Positions 34,519-43,684 of a stretch of 53,017 nucleotides of DNA are shown here, in pieces; within the stretch, counting starts at the first letter, position 1; each line of letters starts with the position of its first letter. Location: NCBI GenBank assembly GCA_002709225.1, contig PAQH01000157.1:1-53017 (forward strand), in the 5' to 3' direction. The notes under the pieces are model-generated. The model made no database searches. It was not told the DNA's origin and worked only from the letters and a program-made list of their open reading frames with translations. The position numbers were made by a program, and so were the translations under genes. This DNA is from Planctomycetaceae bacterium. GTDB lineage: Bacteria > Planctomycetota > Planctomycetia > Pirellulales > Pirellulaceae.

Positions 34519-35421
34519 CTACGGCGCGGGTTTGCCGAGCGTCTGTCGCAGCCAATCGATAACCCGCTGCTTGTAGTGCGTTTGGTGTGGTGCGGTCCAA
34601 CCACCGATGCCGTGTCCACCACCGACAATTGGAACGAGCTGACAATCGGCGCCGACGCGCCGCATGGCCTGTTGCAGGCTGTGCGACTGCTCGATCGGCA
34701 CACCGTAATCGCGGGTGCCATGTAGCAACAAGTACTGTGGCATGCCACGGTAGACGTGATGAACCACCGTCGCTTCGTCTAGGATGCGTTGATGAGCCGG
34801 TGTTTGCAGTTCTTGAAAACCGAGGAAAGCGGCCATGCCGCCCGAGATACATCCTCCTTTGGGCCGGGGGATAGTACGGCCGTCCACGGCACAGGGGTCT
34901 TCACTGACCCGCAGGGCAAAGTCATGTTCACCGAAAAACGAGACGACCGCGGCCACACGGCTCTGGGGAGTTGGCCGGGCGCCGGCGTACGAGACGATCA
35001 TTCCGCCCGCGGAGTCACCCATTAATGCGAGTCGGTCGGGGTCGATTCGCAACGCGTTCGACTGCCTTTTCAGCCAGGCAATGGCAGCCTGGACATCTTT
35101 GGGAGCTGCGGGAAAACGATGCTTGGGTGCGACGCGGTAGTTCACACTCACGACACTGAACCCAGCTGGCAGTAACAGCTCGAAAATCGGTTTAAAACCG
35201 GTTTCGATGTGTCGCTTGTCACCACCTGTGAACCCGCCACCGTGGACGTAGATGACGGCTGGGTTCGACGCACCCGGCTGGAGCCACATGTCGAGGTGAA
35301 GTGATTCGCCCGCAACCTTGGTGAACTCGACGTCGCGGCGGGTTTCTATTTCCGTGGCGCGGAGACTTGCGACGGCGCACAGCAGGAAGACGATGACGTA
35401 GCAGGGGGCCAGGCGATGCAT
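34519..35421 (-). CDS. Secreted alpha/beta-hydrolase esterase (HSL/BD-FAE-like)
   Basis: The 300-residue protein has a signal peptide (LAPCYVIVFLLCAVASLRAT). The alpha/beta-hydrolase fold shows oxyanion motif VIYVHGGGFTGGDKRHI, nucleophile elbow LALMGDSAGGMIVSY, the acid in LLHGTRDYGVPIEQSH and the His in GGGHGIGGW. This is typical of the hormone-sensitive-lipase/carboxylesterase class, including bifunctional deacetylase/feruloyl esterases. It would remove acetyl or acyl groups from polysaccharides. The start ATG 35421 has no strong ribosome-binding site. It lies 67 bp downstream of a DUF1501 gene on the same strand, so it may be the third gene of that cluster. Confidence 0.87.
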   Translation of the reverse strand: MHRLAPCYVIVFLLCAVASLRATEIETRRDVEFTKVAGESLHLDMWLQPGASNPAVIYVHGGGFTGGDKRHIETGFKPIFELLLPAGFSVVSVNYRVAPKHRFPAAPKDVQAAIAWLKRQSNALRIDPDRLALMGDSAGGMIVSYAGARPTPQSRVAAVVSFFGEHDFALRVSEDPCAVDGRTIPRPKGGCISGGMAAFLGFQELQTPAHQRILDEATVVHHVYRGMPQYLLLHGTRDYGVPIEQSHSLQQAMRRVGADCQLVPIVGGGHGIGGWTAPHQTHYKQRVIDWLRQTLGKPAP

Positions 35422-35488
35422 GGAGCAATCCGTCCAGTCAATGGCAGTGACAAGATACAGTTGTGGTCAACCACGAGTGCAGGGCAGG

Positions 35489-36961
35489 TCAGAGGAGCAG
35501 TTCTCGGACCACCCGGGCCGGTTCGACACCACTGAGGCGTTCGTCGAGACCGTGGTGGTTGAAGACGAGTCGGCGGTGATCGAGACCAAGGCAGTGCAAC
35601 AAAGTGGCATGGAAGTCGTGCACGCTGACTCGATTTTCGACGGCGTGGTAACCGAAGTCGTCGGTTTCTCCATACGTGGTGCCACCCTTAATGCCACCCC
35701 CGGCCAGCCAGACAGAGAACCCGTTTGCGCCGTGGTCACGTCCCGGTTTCCCCGCCTTCTGGGCGAGTGGCAGGCGGCCGAACTCACCTCCCCATACCAG
35801 TAGCGTGGAATCCAGTAGCGACCGTTGCTTGAGGTCTTTGATCAAGGCCGCGACCGGTTGGTCGGTTTGCAGGCAGGATCGCTTTAGGTTGCCCTCGACG
35901 TCGCCGTGGTGATCCCATGGATTATCTCCGCTGCTGGTGTTCATATAGATCTGGACAATCCGGACACCGCGTTCCACGAGTCGACGGGCTAACAGGCACC
36001 GGCGGCCGTATGATTCGGTTACTGCCTGATCGAGGCCGTAGTCCCGCTGCGTATCCGCCGTTTCGTCGGTGAGGTCCATGGCGTCGGTGGCGGTCAGTTG
36101 CATGCGGGCCGCCAGTTCATAACTGGCGATCCGGGCTGCGAGTTCCGGTCGGTCAGGCCGGCCAATTTGGTGCTCGCGTGCCATACGTTTTAACAAGTCT
36201 CGGGAAAAGTTCAGGATCGTCGGGGGTAACGGCCGCTGGGCATTCAGGTTGACGAGAGGAGATCCGATACTGCGCAGGCGGGTTCCCTGGTAAATGGGTG
36301 GCAGGAAGCCGGATTGCCAGTTTTGCTTACCGAGCAAGATCGGATTGTGTACGGGATCGTCGAGGGCGACGTAAGCGGGCAAATTCTGGTTTTCTGAGCC
36401 AAGGCCAAAAGTGACCCAGGCGCCTAGCGAGGGCGACGCTTTGATGGGACGCCCACTGTGCATCATCATGATTCCTGTTTCGTGGTTGAATGAATTGGTC
36501 CACATCGAACGGATGACCGCGATGTCGTCGGCGCACGTGGACAGATGCGGCAGCAGTTCCGAGAACGGGAGTCCTGACTTGCCGTGTTGTGCGAATTGGA
36601 AGGGAGAGGGGAGCAAACCGCCCGCCGCGCCGACGGATTCGACGTTGTCGATGAAACCCTGGGGCAATTCGCCTTCGTGTTTGGCCAGTGCGGGTTTCGG
36701 GTCGAATAAATCGACTTGGCTGGGACCGCCGGTCATGAAGAACTGAATGACGGACTTTGCCTGCCCGTTGAAGTGTGGAGTCTGGGCGCTCAGGTCGGCG
36801 GTACCCGCCGGGTCTGCTCCGGTAGCCGATTGATGCCATAAGTCCGCGTTGAGCACAGTGGCCAGACCTGCACCGAGCAAGCCATCCCGCATCCGCCCGA
36901 AAAAATCGCGGCGTCGTTCTGCGGTATGACCGGCTGGACAAGGTTGGTTTCGTGGGGACAT
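35489..36961 (-). CDS. DUF1501 protein, partner of the cytochrome-DUF1549-DUF1553 protein
   Basis: The 490-residue protein has AAGGA 9 nt before ATG 36961. An RRRDFFGRMRDGLLGAGLAT motif serves as a twin-arginine-like signal. DUF1501 blocks include SVIQFFMTGGPSQVDLFDPK, GKSGLPFSELLPHLSTCADD, ARRLVERGVRIVQIYMNTSS and LVWGGEFGRLPLAQKAGKPG followed by RDHGANGF. It starts 65 bp after the stop of the large cytochrome protein, the standard planctomycete arrangement, so the two are one operon and probably one secreted or periplasmic complex. The biochemical role is not established; polysaccharide or organic-matter breakdown with a heme partner is often suggested. Confidence 0.9.
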   Translation of the reverse strand: MSPRNQPCPAGHTAERRRDFFGRMRDGLLGAGLATVLNADLWHQSATGADPAGTADLSAQTPHFNGQAKSVIQFFMTGGPSQVDLFDPKPALAKHEGELPQGFIDNVESVGAAGGLLPSPFQFAQHGKSGLPFSELLPHLSTCADDIAVIRSMWTNSFNHETGIMMMHSGRPIKASPSLGAWVTFGLGSENQNLPAYVALDDPVHNPILLGKQNWQSGFLPPIYQGTRLRSIGSPLVNLNAQRPLPPTILNFSRDLLKRMAREHQIGRPDRPELAARIASYELAARMQLTATDAMDLTDETADTQRDYGLDQAVTESYGRRCLLARRLVERGVRIVQIYMNTSSGDNPWDHHGDVEGNLKRSCLQTDQPVAALIKDLKQRSLLDSTLLVWGGEFGRLPLAQKAGKPGRDHGANGFSVWLAGGGIKGGTTYGETDDFGYHAVENRVSVHDFHATLLHCLGLDHRRLVFNHHGLDERLSGVEPARVVRELLL

Positions 36962-37026
36962 TGGTTTCGTTCCTTTTACCTAGCCAAACTTCCCTCATCG
37001 CCGCTGTCTATCACTCGTAACGTGGC

Positions 37027-40000
37027 TCAATCGATGTAAATCATTTCCGGCGTATTGAATAGAATGTGGCAGTAGTTTTCCAAGGCACGTTGCCTTGCCA
37101 GTTTGGCCTGTTTTTCCACGTTCGGATCAGCCTTGAGCTGTTTGGTCCACTGCAGTGTCAGTTCCGTGAGCGCCGCTTTGTCTCGGCTGAGTTCCGCTGG
37201 CCTGGGATCGCGGCCGAAGGTCAGACGGTACGCGGTTTCGATGTGTGCGCCGGGGTCGGCGCTGGTCGCCTGGAGTCTTTCCGCAAACCGCGCCGCCGCC
37301 GTGCGAACGAATTCACTGTTGAACAGTTGTAATGCCTGGGTGGGGACCGTCGAATCAGTGCGGTCCAGGCAATTGGGAACCATCGCCGGCGTGTCGAACA
37401 AAGTGAGCATGGTGTTTGGGGTTTTGCGGCGTCGGACCAGGTACAGACTGCGCCGATGGCCGCGGGGGCCAGGCGGATGGCGGACTTCGCCGTTGGGCTG
37501 CACCGAACTTTCCACCGGTGGTCCCAGTGTCGTGGGGTCGAGCTGTCCGGCGATGGAAAGAATCGAATCACGAATCGCTTCGGCGGTGAGGCGGCGGAAG
37601 GGGAATCGGGAGAGCATGCGATTGTCCGGGTCGGCATCGCGTGGTCCGTTAGTACCGGAGACTTGCCTCCAGACAGTGGACATCATGATCTGCTTGTGGA
37701 GCTTTCGAATGCTCCACCCATCTTGCACGAATTTCGTCGCCAGCCAGTCGAGCAGTTGCGGGTGCGAAGGGCGCTCGCCAATGCGCCCAAAGTTCCCCGG
37801 GGTACCTACCAGGCCGCGGCCAAAATGTTGCTGCCAGACACGGTTGACGATCACCCGCGCGGTCAGGGGATGATTGGGTTGGGTAAGCCACCTGGCGAGT
37901 GCTAACCGCCGCCCAGTCGTGTTGCCGAAGTCGGGTGCCGTGACTCGATACGGTTCTAATCCCAGGTTGATGGCGACAGGCGGCCCCGCTTTGACTTCTC
38001 TGCCAGGCTGTTGGATTTCCCCCCGTTTGAAGATGTAGACCGGTGTCGGAATGCCGCCCGTATCGGTCAACCCGTGAATACGCAGATCCTGGATTTTTTG
38101 GCTTTCCAGCCCCTTGATCTGGGTGCGCAGACGCGTGATTGATTCGTCCGCATCGAATGCATCGATCTGACCACGGAGTTCACGCAGTTGCCGCTGGTCG
38201 CCTGGTGCTCGATCTTCCTCCGGTTGTTGCAATGCGCGCAACAGTCGCTCAGCCACCTCCGGTGTTGTGGGGGGCAGTCGCGCGGTTCCGCGGCGGTAGA
38301 ATTCGCTGGACCAGAGGGCACCCTCCCAGAAGCGGATTTCGTCGATCAGGATTCCGACCGGAAATCCCGGTCGACCGCCGATCGTCCAGGCGACGTTATC
38401 TGGAAACGGCGCGCTGGTTGTCGACGACTGGTCGGCGTCGAGTTGGCCATCGAAATACCAGTCAAAACGGTAGCTGTCGCCGGAAAGTTTCCGGCGCACG
38501 ATGGCGACGTGGACCCAGGTTGCCTTCGGTAATGCTCGCGGATTCTCGATGATCTTATGGGGACCTCCTCCATCGGTTTCGCGGTAGTCCCCGCTCAGAT
38601 TGGCGGTTTTCACCTCGGTTTTCAAATCTAGATTGAAACGATTCTGGTCGCCGGCCTGTCCCGCGCCGGGCGCCAGATCGGGTGTGCCGTCTCCATCGAT
38701 GTCAGGGTTCGCGGTCCAGAATACGCTGCCATACTGGCCCGTAGGTGATACTGTTTTGATGTGAAATTCCAGTGTCGCATCACGACTTGAGGCACCCCGG
38801 TGGAACAGAAACGGTCGTTTGGTAATGACCGCCAATCCGCCTGCCGCAAGATCCAGACTGGACCGGTTGGGGATACCCGCGATTGGAGGCGCATCTTCCG
38901 ATAGACGTGCCGTCTGTTTTCCTTCGGACAGCCCGGTCACCTCGTTGAGAATGTCTGGACCAGGTTGCTCAAAGCGGTAGTGTGCGACCAGTCGTGGGAG
39001 GTCGGCCAGTCGCTGGGCGAGCGTTTTGTCTTTGAGCTGTTCCTGTCGCTTCGCCATGTCACGCCGGAGCGCCTGAATGGGCGTTTCAAACCGTGCGTTG
39101 TAGCGTTCGATCACTGGAGTCGGCTGGTCCGAGGGCTGGAACAGGTCCCGGCTGTACTTGGCGGGCACGGGGAATTTGGGCGGGTAGAGTACCACATTGG
39201 GTATGCGCCAATCGTAGGGATCAAGTGCGGGACGAAAAATGGCTGCAAATCGGTAGTAGTCTTCCTGTGGAATTGGATCGAATTTGTGGCTATGGCAGCG
39301 TGCGCACTCAAGGGTTAGTCCCATTACCGAGGAGGTGACGATTTCCAGCTGCTCGTTGATCACGCCGAACCGGTTGATGATCTTGTTGAATGAGCCCTCG
39401 TCGGTTGCATCCGAGGCGGTACGTAGAAAACCAGTGGCGACCAGGGAGTCGATCTGTTTGGTGGTCAAAGGCTCATCGGATTTCCAGGCGAACAGCTCGT
39501 CGCCGGCGAGCTGTTCGATCAGGAATTGGTCGTAGGGTTTATCTTCATTAAAAGCGCGGATGACATAATCACGATAACGCCACATGAACGGCCGGAGCTC
39601 ATCACGATTGATTTGCCCGTGTGTGTCTGCATACCCTGCACCGTCCAACCACCAGAGCGCCTGATGTTCTCCGTACTGAGGTGATGCCAGCAGGCGATCG
39701 AGCAGTTCCTCGTACGCGTGGTCCGCTGCGGGCTGAGAGAGTAACGCCGTCGTTTCCGCCAGCGTGGGGGGCAGTCCGGTCAGTGTCAGCGAGGCGCGAC
39801 GCGACAAGACAAGAGGGTCGGCGGATGGGGAAAAGTGGATTCCACGCGCCTCTAATTGCGCTAGCAGGAAGGCGTCGATCGGGGTCCGTACCTGGCCCAC
39901 GTGTTTTACCGCGGGCACGCGGTGCGGCTGCGGTGACTGGAACGCCCAGTGGCGGAGTCGTTCTTTACTCAACACGGGATCTTTGCGGGGTGGCGTCGGG

Positions 40001-40776
40001 TGGGGCGGCTGGGCGCCGGCGGCAATCCACTGGCGCAGCGCCTCCCGAGCTGGTAAGCGGACTCTGGAGACATACTGCTGGTCGCCGAAGAGGTTCTTGG
40101 GCGGGGGCATTTCGTCGGCCAGGATACGCTGGTAGACAAGGCTGGCGGCGGGGTCACCTGGGACCATCCCTGGACCACTCGTGCCACCCTTCAGCAGACT
40201 CGCGCGCGTCCGCAGGTCCAGGCCTCCTTCTTGTTTCCACTTGCCGTGGCAATCCAGACAGTTTGTGAAGAACACGTTGACGAAGACTTCTTGTTCGGAG
40301 ATGGAAAGGGCGGCAATCTGTCGACTCGCGGCTTCCTCATCTTCGCCGGATCGGCGACCGCCGGTGTCGATCCAGCGACGGATGATGGTCAGCTGCTGCG
40401 GGGTGAGTGGCGGGCCATCAGGCGGCATTTTTCCGCGTTCAAGCTGGCGTACAAGTATGCTGGTGGGAGCGTTTCGTACGCGGATTGCCGAGCCAGATTG
40501 TCCGCCTCGGACCAAGTCGTCCCGCGTCAGTAAATGCAACCCACCAGACCGTGATTCGGGTCCGTGGCATTCGGCGCAGTGCGCGCGAAATATGGGAAGC
40601 ACATCGGATTCGAAGGTGATCGCAACCGGAGAGGTTTGTTGGCCGGCGGCCAATGAAGCCAGTGCCAATAAGCTGAGTGTTGACAAGTACCTGATCCGCT
40701 CGACGTAGCACACGCGCCCAGCTCGTGCGAACTTTGGCGGGTACCGCTTCGATCCGAGAAATTGAAACCACCGCAT
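37027..40776 (-). CDS. Planctomycete cytochrome c - DUF1549 - LamG - DUF1553 protein
   Basis: A 1249-residue secreted protein. ATG 40776 has GGAG 8 nt upstream; the signal peptide is unusually far in (hydrophobic stretch about 31-45, SLLALASLAAGQ). Two c-type heme sites are visible: C67-A-E-C-H in FRAHCAECHGPES and C173-L-D-C-H in FFTNCLDCHGKWK. DUF1549 follows at about 300-510 (LLASPQYGEHQALWWLDGAG, CARCHSHKFDPIPQEDYYRF, which adds a third CxxCH). A LamG domain occupies about 620-800 (WVHVAIVRRKLSGDSYRFDW), and DUF1553 about 960-1200 (LARWLTQPNHPLTARVIVNR, VWQQHFGRGLVGTPGNFG). The architecture is specific to planctomycetes and relatives. Extracellular electron-linked degradation is inference. 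Confidence 0.92.
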   Translation of the reverse strand: MRWFQFLGSKRYPPKFARAGRVCYVERIRYLSTLSLLALASLAAGQQTSPVAITFESDVLPIFRAHCAECHGPESRSGGLHLLTRDDLVRGGQSGSAIRVRNAPTSILVRQLERGKMPPDGPPLTPQQLTIIRRWIDTGGRRSGEDEEAASRQIAALSISEQEVFVNVFFTNCLDCHGKWKQEGGLDLRTRASLLKGGTSGPGMVPGDPAASLVYQRILADEMPPPKNLFGDQQYVSRVRLPAREALRQWIAAGAQPPHPTPPRKDPVLSKERLRHWAFQSPQPHRVPAVKHVGQVRTPIDAFLLAQLEARGIHFSPSADPLVLSRRASLTLTGLPPTLAETTALLSQPAADHAYEELLDRLLASPQYGEHQALWWLDGAGYADTHGQINRDELRPFMWRYRDYVIRAFNEDKPYDQFLIEQLAGDELFAWKSDEPLTTKQIDSLVATGFLRTASDATDEGSFNKIINRFGVINEQLEIVTSSVMGLTLECARCHSHKFDPIPQEDYYRFAAIFRPALDPYDWRIPNVVLYPPKFPVPAKYSRDLFQPSDQPTPVIERYNARFETPIQALRRDMAKRQEQLKDKTLAQRLADLPRLVAHYRFEQPGPDILNEVTGLSEGKQTARLSEDAPPIAGIPNRSSLDLAAGGLAVITKRPFLFHRGASSRDATLEFHIKTVSPTGQYGSVFWTANPDIDGDGTPDLAPGAGQAGDQNRFNLDLKTEVKTANLSGDYRETDGGGPHKIIENPRALPKATWVHVAIVRRKLSGDSYRFDWYFDGQLDADQSSTTSAPFPDNVAWTIGGRPGFPVGILIDEIRFWEGALWSSEFYRRGTARLPPTTPEVAERLLRALQQPEEDRAPGDQRQLRELRGQIDAFDADESITRLRTQIKGLESQKIQDLRIHGLTDTGGIPTPVYIFKRGEIQQPGREVKAGPPVAINLGLEPYRVTAPDFGNTTGRRLALARWLTQPNHPLTARVIVNRVWQQHFGRGLVGTPGNFGRIGERPSHPQLLDWLATKFVQDGWSIRKLHKQIMMSTVWRQVSGTNGPRDADPDNRMLSRFPFRRLTAEAIRDSILSIAGQLDPTTLGPPVESSVQPNGEVRHPPGPRGHRRSLYLVRRRKTPNTMLTLFDTPAMVPNCLDRTDSTVPTQALQLFNSEFVRTAAARFAERLQATSADPGAHIETAYRLTFGRDPRPAELSRDKAALTELTLQWTKQLKADPNVEKQAKLARQRALENYCHILFNTPEMIYID

Positions 40777-41105
40777 TCAGTTACTCCGCGAAGTCAGGTT
40801 TTTACAGGTGGCAGCGAGTGGGCATCTGCTGGTCACCCACTGGTTAGATCTAGTTGTGCGGAGGGGATGTGGCGGAGTGAGTAACCACGGCCTCTCACCA
40901 CCGCATAGTATGCGCGATGAGGACGGCTCTGTCCCAGGTCTGGCCGCTGCACGCCCACCGCCTGTTTGGAGGAGGCCGCTAACGGGAACGCATTGCAGGT
41001 AGCGTCTAGCGTCTCGTTTGTGGATGTCTTAGATTGCCACTTCTCGCAGCCAGTGGACGGTCTGTCTCCATTCAAGTGGCTCCAGAGAATAGGGAGAGGG
41101 ACACA
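40777..41105. other. Divergent intergenic region
   Basis: This 329-bp region separates the cytochrome gene and the methyltransferase gene and should hold both promoters. It contains a small inverted repeat, GTGGG ... CCCAC near 40818-40840, that could be an operator. No gene on either strand is supported. Confidence 0.5.
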
Positions 41106-42116
41106 GTGACATTGCAAGTGCCGACGGTCGATGACAAGGCCATTTATGACGCGTATGCAACCCGTTTCGTTTTTCCCACGCTAATGGTCTCGGTCGAAAT
41201 AGGCCTGTATGAACATCTAGGCCGGGGGCCTTGTAGCGTCCCAGATGTGGCGGAGGCGTTAGGGTTGAGTGTGCGGGCGACCGAAGCGGTTGTGGCGGTG
41301 GTCGCGGCACTTGGGTTTCTGGAGAGTGACGGCTCTGGACGTTTCGGACTGACTCCGCAAGGAGAGACGTACCTCTGTGGGGCGAGCCCTTTTTTTCGCC
41401 GTGATTTACCGCATTTCGAGAGTCCCGTAGCTGACACGCTGCGGCGGGCGATACGGGCGTCCGATGTGCCTGTTCAGCCCCTCGCCGTTCAGATTGCGGA
41501 GTTGCCCTCCGAGCGGGTGCGGGCATTTATGGAAGTCATGCACGCGATGACACTGCCAGCGGCCGCTGGCCTGGCGGAACAGTCCGTGTTTCAGCGGATC
41601 CACAAGTTACTCGATGTGGCAGGCGGAACAGGGTCATTGTCGCTGGCATTGGCCAGTCGGCACCCAAAACTGGAGTGTGCGGTTATGGACCTGGCGCCAG
41701 TCTGTACGATTGCCAGAGAGCAGATCGTTCGGCGCGGGTTGTCCGATCGCGTCCATGTGGTGACTGCGAATATGTTCGAAGATTCCTGGCCGACTGGGTT
41801 TGATGGTTTGCTGTTTGGCAACATTTTCCATGACTGGGACCTCGAGTCGTGCCGCCGGCTGGCGCGGCGTGCCTTTGAAACTCTACCGCCAGGTGGGACG
41901 ATTTGCCTGCATGAAATGCTGTTGTCTGAAGCGAAAGACGGTCCACTTACCGTCGCGTGTTTTTCGATCGCGATGTTGCTACATGAAAAGGGAAAGCAAT
42001 TTACGGCGACAGAATTGCAACAGCTGTTAGCCGAAGCCGGTTTTATTGAATTTCGGGCTACGCCGTCTTACGGGTATTATTCACTGGTGACCGCCAAGAA
42101 GGGTTGTCGTACTTGA
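41106..42116 (+). CDS. SAM-dependent O-methyltransferase (Methyltransferase_2 family)
   Basis: GTG 41106 is chosen for the strong AGGGAGAGGG before it. The 336-residue protein has an N-terminal winged-helix dimerisation domain (SVEIGLYEHLGRGPCSVPDV then AEALGLSVRATEAVVAVVAA) and a Rossmann methyltransferase domain: LLDVAGGTGSLSLALASRHP (SAM motif I), ECAVMDLAPV, VTANMFEDSWP, LFGNIFHDWDLESC and LPPGGTICLHEMLL. This is the plant-COMT / polyketide O-methyltransferase type, usually methylating a phenol or a secondary metabolite. No biosynthetic cluster surrounds it, so the substrate is unknown. It is divergent from the cytochrome operon; the next gene begins 115 bp later. Confidence 0.88.
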   Translation: MTLQVPTVDDKAIYDAYATRFVFPTLMVSVEIGLYEHLGRGPCSVPDVAEALGLSVRATEAVVAVVAALGFLESDGSGRFGLTPQGETYLCGASPFFRRDLPHFESPVADTLRRAIRASDVPVQPLAVQIAELPSERVRAFMEVMHAMTLPAAAGLAEQSVFQRIHKLLDVAGGTGSLSLALASRHPKLECAVMDLAPVCTIAREQIVRRGLSDRVHVVTANMFEDSWPTGFDGLLFGNIFHDWDLESCRRLARRAFETLPPGGTICLHEMLLSEAKDGPLTVACFSIAMLLHEKGKQFTATELQQLLAEAGFIEFRATPSYGYYSLVTAKKGCRT

Positions 42117-42231
42117 CCGCTACGGTTGTCCAGAGCAATTGCAAGTCCACGAGTCGCACTGTAGAACAGCGCTTGATACTGTGTAAGCAAGTGCGATTCC
42201 CGCATTTCAGTACAAGGAGCCAGGCTGCGTC

Positions 42232-43605
42232 ATGCATTGTAGAACTGCCAAGCCGAAGGGTCAGGTTGCGAAGAGGCACACACGGCCATGTGCCGGTACA
42301 AGAGAGGTCTCGCACTGCGGCGCGCGCGCGCGAACACCGGTGGGGGAAACAGGGCGCACCACAGCTTGTCTGACCGCGGCCTTGTTATTGCTGTGTGTAA
42401 TGTTGACGACACGTGTGGCGGCGGACTGGCCGCAGTTTCGCGGACCCGATGGGCAGGGACATTCCAGTCTGGAAGGCATTCCTCTGCACTGGTCGGAGGA
42501 CAAGTCAGTCGCCTGGAAGACGGCGATTCCCGGTGAGGGCTGGTCATCCCCTGTGATTTGGGGAAGTCAGGTTTGGATGACGAGTTCCTCGGATACCGGC
42601 AAGGCATTGCATGCGATTTGTGTCGATCGAGTTAGTGGAAAGCTCTTACATAACATCCGCGTACTAGAGCCCACGAATGTTGGTCCCCGACATCCTCTGA
42701 ATGGTTATGCGTCTCCTACACCGGTGCTCGATGGAGAACGTGTGTTCGTGCATTTTGGAGCGCGAGGCACGGTTTGTCTGGATATTTCCGGTCGCATCCT
42801 TTGGAAAAACACATCGCTGCCATTTTCTGCTCCGCAAGGGGCCGCCAGTTCCCCGATCTTGCACAAAGATTTGCTGATTTTGCTATGTGATGGCACCGAT
42901 ACGCAATCGGTCGTGGCCTTAGATAAACACTCCGGCGAGATCGTCTGGAAACAGGCACGACAGCATCTCGAACGGGCGCGGGCCAAGAATCCGATTTTTC
43001 AGATGGCCTATTCGACTCCGTTGGTGCAGGAAATTGACGGACAGCCACAACTGGTTGCCACCTGTGCCGATCACGTGGCCAGTTACGACTTATCGACGGG
43101 CAAGGAAATCTGGTGGATGCCCTATGAAGGTTGTTCGATGGTAGGTCGCCCGTCCTACGGTAACGGGATGTTTTATGTGCACGGAGCGATCAAGCTCGAC
43201 CATCACGCGGTCTACGCGGTGCGGCCTGGCCGGGGGCAGCTCCAGGCTGAGCAGATAGCGTGGCAGAATTCAGTGGGCATTCCGCACGTTCCTTCGCCCT
43301 TGCTTCTCGGTAAAGAGCTGCTTGTCGTCAAAGACAACGGGACGGCGACCTGTCTTGATGCCTTGACTGGGAAAATCATCTGGAAGAAGCGCCTGGGTGG
43401 CAACTACAGAGCGTCGCCCATTCAGGTTCGAGATCGGGTTTATGTTTGTAGCGAAGAGGGCAAGACGCTGGTGCTGGCCAGCGGGCGAGAACATCAAGTG
43501 CTGGCAACCAATCAGCTCGAAGGCAAGTTTTATGCTTCGCCAGCTGTAGCCGGGCGCGCCCTGTTTCTGAGAAGTGATACCCACCTGTACCGTATTGAGG
43601 ACTGA
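42232..43605 (+). CDS. Secreted PQQ-like beta-propeller protein
   Basis: The 457-residue product has a hydrophobic signal region (ACLTAALLLLCVMLTTRVAA, cleaved before DWPQFRGPDG). Tryptophan-docking propeller blades follow: NYASPTPVL-like GYASPTPVLDGERVFVHFG, VVALDKHSGEIVWKQARQ, VASYDLSTGKEIWWMPYE, ATCLDALTGKIIWKKRLG and GNYRASPIQVRDRVYVCS. The opening WPQFRGPDGQGHS is the standard start of planctomycete PQQ-binding-like proteins. It is a structural beta-propeller; no PQQ dehydrogenase catalytic residues are seen. ATG 42232 has AAGGAG 12 nt upstream but leaves a 45-residue lead before the signal helix, so a downstream GTG start is possible. It ends 79 bp before the next gene. Confidence 0.85.
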   Translation: MHCRTAKPKGQVAKRHTRPCAGTREVSHCGARARTPVGETGRTTACLTAALLLLCVMLTTRVAADWPQFRGPDGQGHSSLEGIPLHWSEDKSVAWKTAIPGEGWSSPVIWGSQVWMTSSSDTGKALHAICVDRVSGKLLHNIRVLEPTNVGPRHPLNGYASPTPVLDGERVFVHFGARGTVCLDISGRILWKNTSLPFSAPQGAASSPILHKDLLILLCDGTDTQSVVALDKHSGEIVWKQARQHLERARAKNPIFQMAYSTPLVQEIDGQPQLVATCADHVASYDLSTGKEIWWMPYEGCSMVGRPSYGNGMFYVHGAIKLDHHAVYAVRPGRGQLQAEQIAWQNSVGIPHVPSPLLLGKELLVVKDNGTATCLDALTGKIIWKKRLGGNYRASPIQVRDRVYVCSEEGKTLVLASGREHQVLATNQLEGKFYASPAVAGRALFLRSDTHLYRIED

Positions 43606-43684
43606 GTTGTCGAAGGACGCGACGCGTGCGCGTAGGTTAGACACGGATTTGTATCCGGGCAGTCCGCCAACAGAAGGTGTTTGG

